NCBI RefSeq assembly: GCF_001690705.1
Contig: NZ_LZGK01000014.1
Location: 1-64,000 of the forward strand
Origin: Gilliamella sp. wkB178
GTDB taxonomy: Bacteria > Pseudomonadota > Gammaproteobacteria > Enterobacterales > Orbaceae
DNA length: 64,000 nucleotides
Reading direction: 5' to 3'
Made by a program: the position numbers and the translations under genes. This document shows, one piece after another, positions 27,084 to 35,435 of this stretch (the stretch's first letter is position 1; each line of letters starts with the position of its first letter). Below the pieces are notes generated by a model that was given only the letters and a program-made list of their open reading frames with translations, had not been told where the DNA came from and did not search any database.

Positions 27084-28022
27084 TTAACATATCGTAAATT
27101 TTTTCATAGCTTCAGACGGAATAATCGCTCCGCGATACTGAATAACTGTACCAGCTAAATCATGCCCTTTTTTAATTGCTGCTTCTATTGAGCCACCCGT
27201 GAGCCTAACAGATAGATATCCTGCGCTAAAGGAATCACCAGCTGCCGTAGTATCTATTATTTTTTGATTATCAATCATATTTGCTGGTACCTCAATTCGC
27301 TCATTTTTTGAAGCAACAATGCAACTTTCACTTCCTCTCTTAATAATAACTTCGTTAACACCTAATTTTTGGCTACGAATAATGCTATCTTTATAATCTT
27401 CATTCCCCCAAAGCATTTGTTCATCGTCTTGGGTTAAAAATGCAATATCAGTATAGGATAAGATTTTAGAATAAACATTTTGGGCATATTCTTGACTACG
27501 CCATAATCTAGGTCGATAGTTATTATCAAAAATAATCTTACCTCCATTAGCTTTAAATTTATCCAATAAGTCAATAAGCTTATCTATGCTATATTCGTCT
27601 AAAATAGCAATACTAATACCGCTTAAATAAATATAGTCAAATTTTGCTATTTTTTCACATATTTCTTCAGTTTGTTCTGTTTTTAACCAAAATTTAGCAG
27701 CGGCATCGTTTCTCCAATAATAAAAAGATCTTTCTCCGTGACTATCGGTTACAATAGCATATAGTCCTGGCATTTTATTGCTCATTTGTTGAATAAGATC
27801 AGTTTTAATATTTTCCTTTTGCCATTCATTTAACATTTCTTGGCTGAATGGGTCTACACCAAGCCCAGTTACATAATGAATTGCAGCTTGGTTATTGGGA
27901 AATAAACGAGATAAATAAATTGATGTATTTAAAGTATCCCCACCAAAATTTCTAGTTGTTAAACTATCTTTAATTGAGAGTTCGATCATGCACTCTCCAA
28001 TTATTGCTATATTTATAGTCAT
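27084..28022 (-). CDS. kdgK: 2-keto-3-deoxygluconate kinase KdgK
   Basis: KdgK phosphorylates KDG to KDG-6-phosphate, which an aldolase (not in this window) splits to pyruvate and glyceraldehyde-3-phosphate. The PfkB-family protein aligns end to end with E. coli KdgK: GECMIELS, FGGDTLNTSIYLSRL, GERSFYYWRNDAAAKFWL, IFDNNYRPRLW and the catalytic motif DTTAAGDSFSAGYL. The ATG at 28022 is chosen over the adjacent GTG at 28025 because its spacing from agga is better. It is the last gene of the minus-strand KDG set. Confidence 0.94.
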   Translation of the reverse strand: MTINIAIIGECMIELSIKDSLTTRNFGGDTLNTSIYLSRLFPNNQAAIHYVTGLGVDPFSQEMLNEWQKENIKTDLIQQMSNKMPGLYAIVTDSHGERSFYYWRNDAAAKFWLKTEQTEEICEKIAKFDYIYLSGISIAILDEYSIDKLIDLLDKFKANGGKIIFDNNYRPRLWRSQEYAQNVYSKILSYTDIAFLTQDDEQMLWGNEDYKDSIIRSQKLGVNEVIIKRGSESCIVASKNERIEVPANMIDNQKIIDTTAAGDSFSAGYLSVRLTGGSIEAAIKKGHDLAGTVIQYRGAIIPSEAMKKFTIC

Positions 28023-28108
28023 CACTATTTCCTATCAGATATTGTTCATTAACTAAATAACAAGATCAGTTGATCCATCTTAGATATATTTATAGCTATA
28101 GCTAACAT

Positions 28109-28591
<483 letters not shown>

Positions 28592-28653
28592 TTAATTATT
28601 GGTTCTAATTAATTCCCAATAATTAAGACAAAGTTTATTTATATATATATTTG

Positions 28654-29415
28654 TTATCTACCTAACCAACCACCATCTACTGCTATGGTGAATCCATTAA
28701 TGTAATCCGATGCTGATGATGATAAAAATACAGCTGCTCCCCCTAAGTCTTCAGGTTTACCCCAACGACCTGCCGGAATACGCTCTAGAATTTGACGATT
28801 ACGTGTTTCATCATTCATTAATGCAGTATTCATCTCTGTTGCAATATAACCTGGAGCTATACAGTTAATGGTAATTCCTTTTGATGCCCATTCATTTGAT
28901 AATGATTTAGAAAAACCAGCAACAGCTGATTTAGCCGCAGTATACGCTGGGATGGTATATCCGCCTTGGAATGCGAGTAATGAAGCAATATTAATAATTT
29001 TGCCGTATCCCCTTTCAATCATATGTTTCCCAACTTTTTGACACATAAAAAATACAGCATTCATGTTGATGTTAATTACCAGATCCCAATCTGTTTTTGG
29101 AAAATCTACAGATGGATGGCGACGTTGTATGCCAGCATTATTAATTAAAATATCAATATGTTGATATTTGTTGATAATATCTGAAATAAGATTTTCATAC
29201 TCTTCGAAATGAGATAAATCAAACGTAATTGTTTCACAAGTGACATTGTATTTTTTTATTTCTTGCTCTGTTTGTTCATCACGCATAACATCTATAATGA
29301 TGATATTGGCTCCAGCATTGGCTAGACTCATTGCTAACGATTTGCCTATACCTCTAGATGCACCAGTAATAATTGCATTTTTTCCTGTCAAATCAAATGG
29401 ATTTGTATTTTTCAT
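28654..29415 (-). CDS. kduD: KduD-like short-chain dehydrogenase
   Basis: KduD reduces 2,5-diketo-3-deoxygluconate to KDG. The 253 residues show the classical SDR pattern: TGASRGIG at 17-24, NNAG at 92-95, Ser145 and YTAAK with Tyr158 and Lys162. The C-terminal block DYINGFTIAVDGGWLGR closely matches E. coli KduD. A gluconate 5-dehydrogenase is a possible alternative because the two are similar. The presence of KDG kinase and permease genes favours KduD or a related KDG-forming step. It follows the zinc dehydrogenase gene by 29 bp. Confidence 0.8.
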   Translation of the reverse strand: MKNTNPFDLTGKNAIITGASRGIGKSLAMSLANAGANIIIIDVMRDEQTEQEIKKYNVTCETITFDLSHFEEYENLISDIINKYQHIDILINNAGIQRRHPSVDFPKTDWDLVININMNAVFFMCQKVGKHMIERGYGKIINIASLLAFQGGYTIPAYTAAKSAVAGFSKSLSNEWASKGITINCIAPGYIATEMNTALMNDETRNRQILERIPAGRWGKPEDLGGAAVFLSSSASDYINGFTIAVDGGWLGR

Positions 29416-29444
29416 AATGACGTACCTTAATCTTGATATTCTTA

Positions 29445-30449
29445 TTAATCAGAAAATTTAAAAAGTGTTTTAATTACATTTTCACCAGATAATGCATTAA
29501 TGAATCCTTGTTTAGCTTCTTCAGGTGTTAATACTGTAAGTAGCTTTTTATAAGGAAAATCTTGTTGTATAAATTTAATAGCAGTTTCGAAGTCTCTTGC
29601 TTGATAAACTCTGGTGCCAACAATATTAAGTTCTTTAAATTCAATATCTAATAATTTAAATTCAGTTGGTTTTTTATATGAACCAACAATTTCTATAGTA
29701 CCTTGAACTTTAACCAGATCGGTTAATTGCAATGCAACCGATGGGTGTGCAGCACAGTCGTAAACAATATCTGCACCAACTTCGTTAGTTAATTTTAAGA
29801 CTGTACCTAAAACATCTTCTTGTTTTGGATTAATTACCGTGAAACCAAGCTCTTTAGCTAAATTAATACGAAAATCATTTGTTTCTATGACAATTACTTG
29901 TTTAGCGCCAGCAAGTTTTAGTACACTTGCAACACAAAGTCCGATTGTTCCTGCGCCAAAAACGACAACAGAGTCTCCAATTTTAAAAGGTGTTCTTGAT
30001 ACGGCATGAATTCCCACGGCTAATGGTTCAACAAAAGCGCCTAAGTCCATAGGAAAATCATCTGGTAATACATGTACCTTACTTCTATCTACCTTTACAT
30101 ATTCGGCCATACCGCCTGCAGTATCAATTCCATACAGTTTGAGAGTTTTGCAAACGTGGCTATTTCCAGATTGACAAGCCGAACATTTACAACAGGAGAT
30201 TAACGGACGAACACATACTTTTGTACCAGTAGGCAATTCTTGGTCGCCATTAACAATATATCCAGAAAATTCATGGCCTAATACTAATGGTGCTTTAGCT
30301 CTTGGGTGTACACCTAGATAAATATTAAGATCGGAACCACAAATTCCTGCATGACTTACTTTTATCAAAACTTCATTTTCATTAAGTTGCGGTTCAGTTG
30401 TTTGTTCACATACTACCTCATTAGGTCCTTTATAAATTATTGCTTTCAT
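29445..30449 (-). CDS. Zinc-dependent medium-chain sugar(-acid) dehydrogenase
   Basis: The 334 residues carry the catalytic zinc ligands Cys37 (GICGSD), His59 and Glu60 (GHEF). The structural-zinc cysteines lie between 86 and 100, and the NAD-binding motif VVFGAGTIGLC is near 165-175. The family includes idonate, sorbitol and galactonate (LgoD-type) dehydrogenases; which one cannot be decided. Here it probably oxidises a hexonate or ketose that enters the KDG route. It lies between two other dehydrogenase genes, 21 bp after the hydroxyacid dehydrogenase. Confidence 0.85.
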   Translation of the reverse strand: MKAIIYKGPNEVVCEQTTEPQLNENEVLIKVSHAGICGSDLNIYLGVHPRAKAPLVLGHEFSGYIVNGDQELPTGTKVCVRPLISCCKCSACQSGNSHVCKTLKLYGIDTAGGMAEYVKVDRSKVHVLPDDFPMDLGAFVEPLAVGIHAVSRTPFKIGDSVVVFGAGTIGLCVASVLKLAGAKQVIVIETNDFRINLAKELGFTVINPKQEDVLGTVLKLTNEVGADIVYDCAAHPSVALQLTDLVKVQGTIEIVGSYKKPTEFKLLDIEFKELNIVGTRVYQARDFETAIKFIQQDFPYKKLLTVLTPEEAKQGFINALSGENVIKTLFKFSD

Positions 30450-30470
30450 ATCTTATATCCTGTAATTTAC

Positions 30471-31415
30471 TTATTTATTTAGACAGTAGAGAGGAGTTTC
30501 ACCTTTTGCTATACGGATTGCTTCTTCAGCTGCTTTTCTCTTTAGATCTTGTTGTGATTGTTCGGAGTACCAAGCAGCATGAGGTGTTGCAATAAAATTA
30601 TCAAGACTAAATAGTTTTCTATCCGTAGGTGGTTCTTGTTCAAATACATCAAGAGCTGCGCCTGCAATTGTTTTATTAAGCAAAGCTTGATAAAGTGCTT
30701 CTTCATTTACAATGCCGCCTCTTGCTGTATTAACTAAATAACAATTTTTCTTCATCAATGAAAATTCTTTGTTATTAATTAAATTTTGAGTTTCTTTTGC
30801 AAGTGGTAAGTTAAGCGAAATGATATCTGACTGAGTTAATAATTCTTCTAAGTTAACAAAATCGATAAAACTTGGTAGATTCTCTTTTTTAGCAAATGGA
30901 TCAAAACCGATAACTTTTAGTCCAATACCATGTAATTTTTTAGCTAATGATAATCCAATTCTTCCTAAGCCAATAATCCCTGCAGTTTGCTCTTGTAATC
31001 GATAAATAGGAATAGCTTTTTCATAAGCCCAAATGCCATTTTTGGTATCATTGATAAATAATGGTAATTTTCTTGATAAAGCCATAATAAGCGCTAATGC
31101 ATGATCGGCTACTTCATTGGTTCCATAATCAGGTACATTGCAAACAGCAACATTATTTCTAGTCGCTGAGTCAATATCAATCGTATTGACGCCAACTCCA
31201 TAGCGAACAACACCTTTCAAATTTTTTAAAGAGCTTAAAACACTATCGGAAATAGTTGCATATTGTAAAATTAAGGCATCAGCATCATGACATGCTTCAA
31301 TAATGTCTGTTGGTTGTGTGATATTTAATATCTCAAAGTCAACACCTTTTTCAGCAAAAGTATTTTTTTCTATATCCATAGATTCATGATCACAATCTGT
31401 AATGTAAATCTTCAT
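30471..31415 (-). CDS. D-2-hydroxyacid dehydrogenase (CtBP-like)
   Basis: The 314-residue NAD-dependent enzyme has the nucleotide-binding motif GIIGLGRIGLSLAKKL near 147-162, the catalytic Arg in VNTARGGIVNEEAL and the catalytic His in ATPHAAWYSEQS. The HAAWYSE form is typical of the C-terminal-binding-protein-like subgroup. It is the first gene of the minus-strand KDG operon, starting with aggtgactaaATG. The substrate is not known. The control region upstream is shared with kdgT and carries palindromes and CRP-type sites. Confidence 0.86.
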   Translation of the reverse strand: MKIYITDCDHESMDIEKNTFAEKGVDFEILNITQPTDIIEACHDADALILQYATISDSVLSSLKNLKGVVRYGVGVNTIDIDSATRNNVAVCNVPDYGTNEVADHALALIMALSRKLPLFINDTKNGIWAYEKAIPIYRLQEQTAGIIGLGRIGLSLAKKLHGIGLKVIGFDPFAKKENLPSFIDFVNLEELLTQSDIISLNLPLAKETQNLINNKEFSLMKKNCYLVNTARGGIVNEEALYQALLNKTIAGAALDVFEQEPPTDRKLFSLDNFIATPHAAWYSEQSQQDLKRKAAEEAIRIAKGETPLYCLNK

Positions 31416-31435
31416 TTAGTCACCTCTGTTAAAAT

Positions 31436-31448
31436 GGAATATCATTCC
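31436..31448. promoter_or_regulatory. Palindromic operator 1 of the KDG locus
   Basis: GGAAT-ATC-ATTCC, a perfect inverted repeat 20 bp before the hydroxyacid dehydrogenase start. It resembles the IclR-family operator form TGGAA-N5-TTCCA. Confidence 0.65.
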
Positions 31449-31474
31449 GAAATAATCTTAATTAAGTTTTAGAG

Positions 31475-31487
31475 AGAATGATATTCC
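31475..31487. promoter_or_regulatory. Palindromic operator 2 of the KDG locus
   Basis: AGAAT-GAT-ATTCC is the reverse complement of operator 1 with one changed base, its centre 39 bp from that of operator 1. Confidence 0.6.
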
Positions 31488-31500
31488 AATTATTTTATAT

Positions 31501-31516
31501 TGTGATCTTTGTCACA
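31501..31516. promoter_or_regulatory. CRP-type site, dehydrogenase side
   Basis: TGTGA-TCTTTG-TCACA matches the CRP consensus exactly on both arms. It lies about 90 bp before the hydroxyacid dehydrogenase start and next to operator 2. Confidence 0.7.
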
Positions 31517-31728
31517 CTAATTTTTAGTGATAATTAATTTCTGCATTCAATAAAATATATTTATTAAATTGATTTATAATTAGTTTTATATTTTTGAAAT
31601 GTTTTTCATTTTTTTATTTTGTACTTTAAAAAAGTAATTTGAATAATGTTTTTGATCTTTCAACACTCTGAATTAATAAAGACACTAAATTAATTTTACG
31701 TTATCTTTCAAATAAATATGTTTTATTT

Positions 31729-31744
31729 GGTGATGTGTGTCACA
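31729..31744. promoter_or_regulatory. CRP-type site, kdgT side
   Basis: GGTGA-TGTGTG-TCACA differs from the consensus by one base. It lies about 150 bp before kdgT and 50 bp before operator 3, a position suited to activation of kdgT. Confidence 0.6.
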
Positions 31745-31795
31745 AAATAGCTAATCAAAATTGATTTTATTTTATTATTTTATATATTCAAAAAA

Positions 31796-31808
31796 GGAAT
31801 GACATTCC
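31796..31808. promoter_or_regulatory. Palindromic operator 3 of the KDG locus
   Basis: GGAAT-GAC-ATTCC, a perfect inverted repeat 84 bp before kdgT. With operators 1 and 2 it defines one motif on both sides of the divergent region. Confidence 0.65.
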
Positions 31809-31891
31809 ATATATTTTATTTATGGTGTTGGCAAAATACACTAAATTAATTGATTTAAATGATGTAATTAAATTTATTGAGGAATAAATAG

Positions 31892-32896
31892 ATGAAAATA
31901 AAACAATTTGTTGATCGAGTACCTGGTGGATTGATGCTTATACCTCTATTTCTCGGTGCATTATGTAATACTTTTTTCCCTGGTGGTGGAAAATATTTAG
32001 GATCATTTTCTAACGGTTTGATCTCTGGTACTGTTCCTATATTAGCGGTTTGGTTTTTTTGTATGGGAGCTTCTATTGAGCTTAAAGCAACAGGAACAAT
32101 GTTAAGAAAATCAGGAGTATTAGTTGTTACCAAAATAGGTACGGCTTGGTTGGTTGCTCTTATTGCCGGTACCTTTTGGACTAAAGGTTATATGGTCGAA
32201 GGTGGGATATTTGCAGGATTTTCAATTCTTGCGTTAGTCGCTTCAATGGATATGACCAATGGTGGATTATATGCTGCTTTAATGAATCAGTACGGTTCTA
32301 AAGAAGAGGCCGGAGCATTTGTTTTAATGTCTTTAGAATCAGGACCACTTATGACAATGGTTATTTTAGGAACTTCAGGAGTCGCTTCATTTGAACCAAG
32401 GTTATTTATCGGAGCAGTATTACCATTTGTAATTGGTTTTATGTTGGGAAATTTAGATTCAGATCTACGAAAATTATTTGGAAGTGCGGTTCAAACTTTA
32501 ATTCCTTTTTTTGCTTTTGCACTTGGTAATAGTATAAAGTTACAAGTCATTTATGAAACAGGGTTAGCGGGTATTCTATTAGGTTTATTCGTGATTGTTA
32601 TTACTGGTATCCCGTTAATTTTAGCAGATAAATTCCTTGGTAAAGGAAATGGTACAGCAGGAGTTGCAGCTTCTAGTTCAGCGGGGGCAGCGGTTGCGAC
32701 TCCTTTATTGATTGCTGAAATGGTCCCTGAATTTGCTCCAGTTGCATCTGCAGCTACTGCGATGGTGGCAACCAGTGTCATAGTAACATCTGTTGTGGTA
32801 CCAATTATTACTTCTGTATGGGCAAAAAAATTCAATAAAAACTTAAATAAAGTTGATACAAAAACAGAATTTATTCCTTCAACAAAAAGTGAATAA
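31892..32896 (+). CDS. kdgT: 2-keto-3-deoxygluconate permease KdgT
   Basis: KdgT imports KDG with protons. The 334-residue, multi-pass membrane protein aligns with E. coli KdgT throughout: [70 protein letters not shown] and [20 protein letters not shown]. The start follows ttgaggaata. Transcription diverges from the dehydrogenase operon. A small exported protein gene follows after 34 bp and is probably co-transcribed. Confidence 0.95.
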   Translation: MKIKQFVDRVPGGLMLIPLFLGALCNTFFPGGGKYLGSFSNGLISGTVPILAVWFFCMGASIELKATGTMLRKSGVLVVTKIGTAWLVALIAGTFWTKGYMVEGGIFAGFSILALVASMDMTNGGLYAALMNQYGSKEEAGAFVLMSLESGPLMTMVILGTSGVASFEPRLFIGAVLPFVIGFMLGNLDSDLRKLFGSAVQTLIPFFAFALGNSIKLQVIYETGLAGILLGLFVIVITGIPLILADKFLGKGNGTAGVAASSSAGAAVATPLLIAEMVPEFAPVASAATAMVATSVIVTSVVVPIITSVWAKKFNKNLNKVDTKTEFIPSTKSE

Positions 32897-32930
32897 AGCA
32901 TGGTAAATTAGCATATTAAGGAGAAATATA

Positions 32931-33365
32931 ATGAATAAATTTTTGAGCGTTTTACTATTAATGGTGTTATCTATTGGTAGTAGTTACGCAGCAACTTCTA
33001 ATCAAAGCACTGTAGAACAAGCTGTAGAAACAATGCGTTTAGCGATGCTGAGTGCGGATAAGGCACAGTTAGAGCATGTTGCATTATCTTCATTAACTTA
33101 TGGACATTCAAGTGCGGTCATTGAAAATAAAGCTCAATTTGTTGATGCAATTGTCAGTGGTCGATCAAGTTTTAAAACACTTCAATTCCAAGATCAATCG
33201 ATTATTACCGAAGGTGATACCGCAATTGTACGTCATGTTTTTGTAGCAGATACCAATGATAATGGTAAAGTTGGTAAAGTAAAAATAGGTGTAATGTTAG
33301 TTTTTAAGAAAGTGAATGCTGATTGGAAATTATTAGCTCGCCAAGCATATAAACTTCCACAATAA
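32931..33365 (+). CDS. Exported SnoaL-like/DUF4440 protein
   Basis: The 144 residues begin with a signal peptide (about 1-21, cleavage at SYA-A). The mature domain of about 120 residues looks like the NTF2/SnoaL fold (DUF4440 type): VEQAVETMRLAMLSADKAQL, LTYGHSSAVIENKAQFVDAI and MLVFKKVNADWKLLARQAYK. Its function is not known. It lies 34 bp after kdgT behind a strong aaggag site. That suggests a periplasmic accessory to uptake of KDG or a related sugar acid; this is inferred only from position. Confidence 0.78.
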   Translation: MNKFLSVLLLMVLSIGSSYAATSNQSTVEQAVETMRLAMLSADKAQLEHVALSSLTYGHSSAVIENKAQFVDAIVSGRSSFKTLQFQDQSIITEGDTAIVRHVFVADTNDNGKVGKVKIGVMLVFKKVNADWKLLARQAYKLPQ

Positions 33366-33382
33366 ATATAATATTTAATCAA

Positions 33383-33421
33383 AAGTGTATTGATCATACT
33401 AAATGTATGGTTAATACACTT
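33383..33421. repeat. Long inverted repeat after the kdgT unit
   Basis: AAGTGTATT and AATACACTT pair perfectly, with a further CATAC/GTATG inside, leaving a small loop. It lies 18 bp after the DUF4440 gene. There is no T tract; it may be a weak terminator or an mRNA 3'-end hairpin. Confidence 0.5.
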
Positions 33422-33640
33422 ATAAAGGTAATTACATTTCCATTATAAGAGATTTCATATAGTTTTTTTCAAATTTGCTTTGTTAATTTCGTGCTTAATA
33501 CATAAAACGTATGGTATACCTGAAATATTTTTGCATTAAGTATTTTTGTTTATGATTGCAATAGTGATCTTTTCTAGGATTTATCAGCTATTGCGCTATA
33601 ATGGCGCAAATTTTAAAGAGTCGATAAAGATTTTATAGAA

Positions 33641-33895
33641 ATGGCATTAAAAATAACCAATAAATGTATTAATTGTGATATGTGTGAACCTGAATGCCCA
33701 AATCAGGCTATAACTATGGGATTTGATATATATGAAATAGATCCTTATAAATGTACTGAGTGTGTCGGTTACTATGATCATTCTACTTGTCAACGGGTTT
33801 GCCCCATTCAAAATGCCATAATTGCCGATCCTGATCATGTAGAAAAACCAGAACAATTACTAGCAAAATTTAAATTACTCAATACAAAATCTTAA
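33641..33895 (+). CDS. yfhL: YfhL-family 4Fe-4S dicluster ferredoxin
   Basis: YfhL is a small electron carrier with two [4Fe-4S] clusters. The 84 residues match E. coli YfhL: ALKITNKCINCDMCEPECPN gives the first cluster motif (CxxCxxCxxxC), and CTECVGYYDHSTCQRVCPI gives the second, with the extended loop typical of this ferredoxin type. A TATAAT box at 33597-33602 lies about 38 bp upstream. It converges with ispH, an iron-sulphur enzyme, with only 4 bp between them. Confidence 0.94.
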   Translation: MALKITNKCINCDMCEPECPNQAITMGFDIYEIDPYKCTECVGYYDHSTCQRVCPIQNAIIADPDHVEKPEQLLAKFKLLNTKS

Positions 33896-33899
33896 TCAA

Positions 33900-34847
33900 T
33901 CAAATTGTTTTAATCTCTATACGAAGCTCTTTAGGAATTTCAAAAGTAATATTTTCTAAAATACCGTCTGTTTCAATGAGGGAAGTACATCCTAAACTTT
34001 TTAAGTGGCTGATTACTTGTTGTACTAAAACATCAGGTGCGGAAGCGCCAGCCGTGACACCTATAGTCCGAGCATTGACTAGCCACTCTTTTTGAATGTC
34101 AGAAGCGAAATCAATCAAATAGGCATTTTTACTATTTCGCCTAGCAAGTTCAGCAAGACGATTAGAATTAGAAGAATTTTTAGAACCAACAACTAACACT
34201 ACGTCAGCTTGTGATGCTAGTTGTTTGACTGCTTGTTGACGGTTGGTGGTGGCATAGCAAATATCGTCTTTGCGTGGGCTCCGAATATTGGGGAACCGTT
34301 GTTTTAACGTAGCTATGATTTGGGCAGTATCATCAACAGATAAGGTAGTTTGTGTTGTAAAGCAGAGATTATTTTCATTCTTAACCTGTAACTTATTAAC
34401 ATCATCAATGGATTCAACTAAATAAATACCACCTTCTGGGTTGTTATATTGTCCCATTGTGCCATCAACTTCAATATGACCTGCATGACCGATCAAAATT
34501 ACTTCTTCTCCTCGATAACTGGATCTGGCAACTTCCATATGCACTTTCGTCACTAATGGGCAGGTGGCGTCAAAAATACGTAATTTCCGTTGTTTTGCTT
34601 CTTCCCTGACAGCTTTGGATACTCCATGAGCTGAAAAAATAAGAATGGTATCATCTGGTACTTCGTTAATATTTTCGATAAAGATAGCACCTAATTCTTT
34701 TAAGCGGTTAACTACATAGCGGTTATGTACGACTTCATGGCGAACATAAACTGGCGCTCCAAACAATTCTAGTGCACGTTCGACAATTGTAATAGCACGA
34801 TCAACCCCAGCACAAAAACCACGAGGGTTGGCTAAAAGAATTTGCAT
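33900..34847 (-). CDS. ispH: 4-hydroxy-3-methylbut-2-enyl diphosphate reductase IspH
   Basis: IspH makes IPP and DMAPP, the last step of the MEP isoprenoid pathway, with a [4Fe-4S] cluster. The 315 residues have the cluster cysteines Cys12 ([10 protein letters not shown]), Cys96 ([11 protein letters not shown]) and a third in [15 protein letters not shown] near 197. The active-site histidines lie in [11 protein letters not shown] and FSAHGVSK. It starts 1 bp after lspA ends. In E. coli fkpB lies between lspA and ispH; it is absent here. Confidence 0.96.
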   Translation of the reverse strand: MQILLANPRGFCAGVDRAITIVERALELFGAPVYVRHEVVHNRYVVNRLKELGAIFIENINEVPDDTILIFSAHGVSKAVREEAKQRKLRIFDATCPLVTKVHMEVARSSYRGEEVILIGHAGHIEVDGTMGQYNNPEGGIYLVESIDDVNKLQVKNENNLCFTTQTTLSVDDTAQIIATLKQRFPNIRSPRKDDICYATTNRQQAVKQLASQADVVLVVGSKNSSNSNRLAELARRNSKNAYLIDFASDIQKEWLVNARTIGVTAGASAPDVLVQQVISHLKSLGCTSLIETDGILENITFEIPKELRIEIKTI

Positions 34848-34848
34848 A

Positions 34849-35340
34849 TTATTTTATCTTCTTAGACTTTTTAAAATTACTGATAATAAATAGTCCAATA
34901 CCAACACAAATTGCACAATCAGCAATATTAAAAGTTGGATAATGCCAATCACCAAAATTAACATCTAAAAAATCAACCACAAAACCATGATATAGACGAT
35001 CAAACAAATTGCCTAATGCTCCACCTAAAATTAAGGCTAATGAAAAATTTTCTAATTTTTTTGAGCTAGGATTACGGTATAGCATATAAATAATTACGCC
35101 ACTAATGATAATAGCAACTACTGCTAGCATCCACCGTTGACCTTCTAAAATACTAAAAGCCGCACCAATATTGCGTACATAAGTAATAGAAAAGAAGGGT
35201 AGAAGATTTACTGACTCATAAAGTAAAAAATCATTTAAAATTATAAATTTACTTGCAATATCAACGATAAAAACAATAATTGCGAACAATAACCAGTAAA
35301 GTCCATTATCTTTTTTCATATAGTTCATGCTCATTATCAT
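34849..35340 (-). CDS. lspA: Lipoprotein signal peptidase LspA
   Basis: LspA removes signal peptides from prolipoproteins in the inner membrane. The 163 residues form four membrane segments. The conserved blocks are [20 protein letters not shown] (with Asp114 and Asp123) and [13 protein letters not shown] with Asp141. Several Met codons lie near the start (residues 1, 3, 5, 8); the first follows a ggcggaaac site that overlaps a GC-rich hairpin. It lies 95 bp after ileS. Confidence 0.95.
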   Translation of the reverse strand: MIMSMNYMKKDNGLYWLLFAIIVFIVDIASKFIILNDFLLYESVNLLPFFSITYVRNIGAAFSILEGQRWMLAVVAIIISGVIIYMLYRNPSSKKLENFSLALILGGALGNLFDRLYHGFVVDFLDVNFGDWHYPTFNIADCAICVGIGLFIISNFKKSKKIK

Positions 35341-35344
35341 GTTT

Positions 35345-35364
35345 CCGCCGACAAACGCCGGCGG
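35345..35364 (-). promoter_or_regulatory. GC-rich hairpin at the lspA ribosome-binding site
   Basis: On the minus strand CCGCCG and CGGCGG form a 6-bp all-GC stem around an 8-base loop. It ends four bases before the lspA ATG, so its 3' arm overlaps the likely Shine-Dalgarno region. In a very AT-rich genome such a stem could limit lspA translation. The effect is inferred. Confidence 0.45.
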
Positions 35365-35435
35365 GGGAAGTATAAGGTTGCTATAGATTTTACACTATAG
35401 ACTATTTTAATCCGTTAAGTAGTAGTATGTCGCTA

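Larger units (their letters stand above)
31416..31891. other. 476-bp divergent control region of the KDG locus
   Basis: This region separates the minus-strand dehydrogenase operon from kdgT. It holds three copies of the palindrome GGAAT-N3-ATTCC (one with a changed base) and two CRP-type sites, listed separately. Each transcription unit has at least one operator and one CRP site on its side. No gene is seen. Confidence 0.75.
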
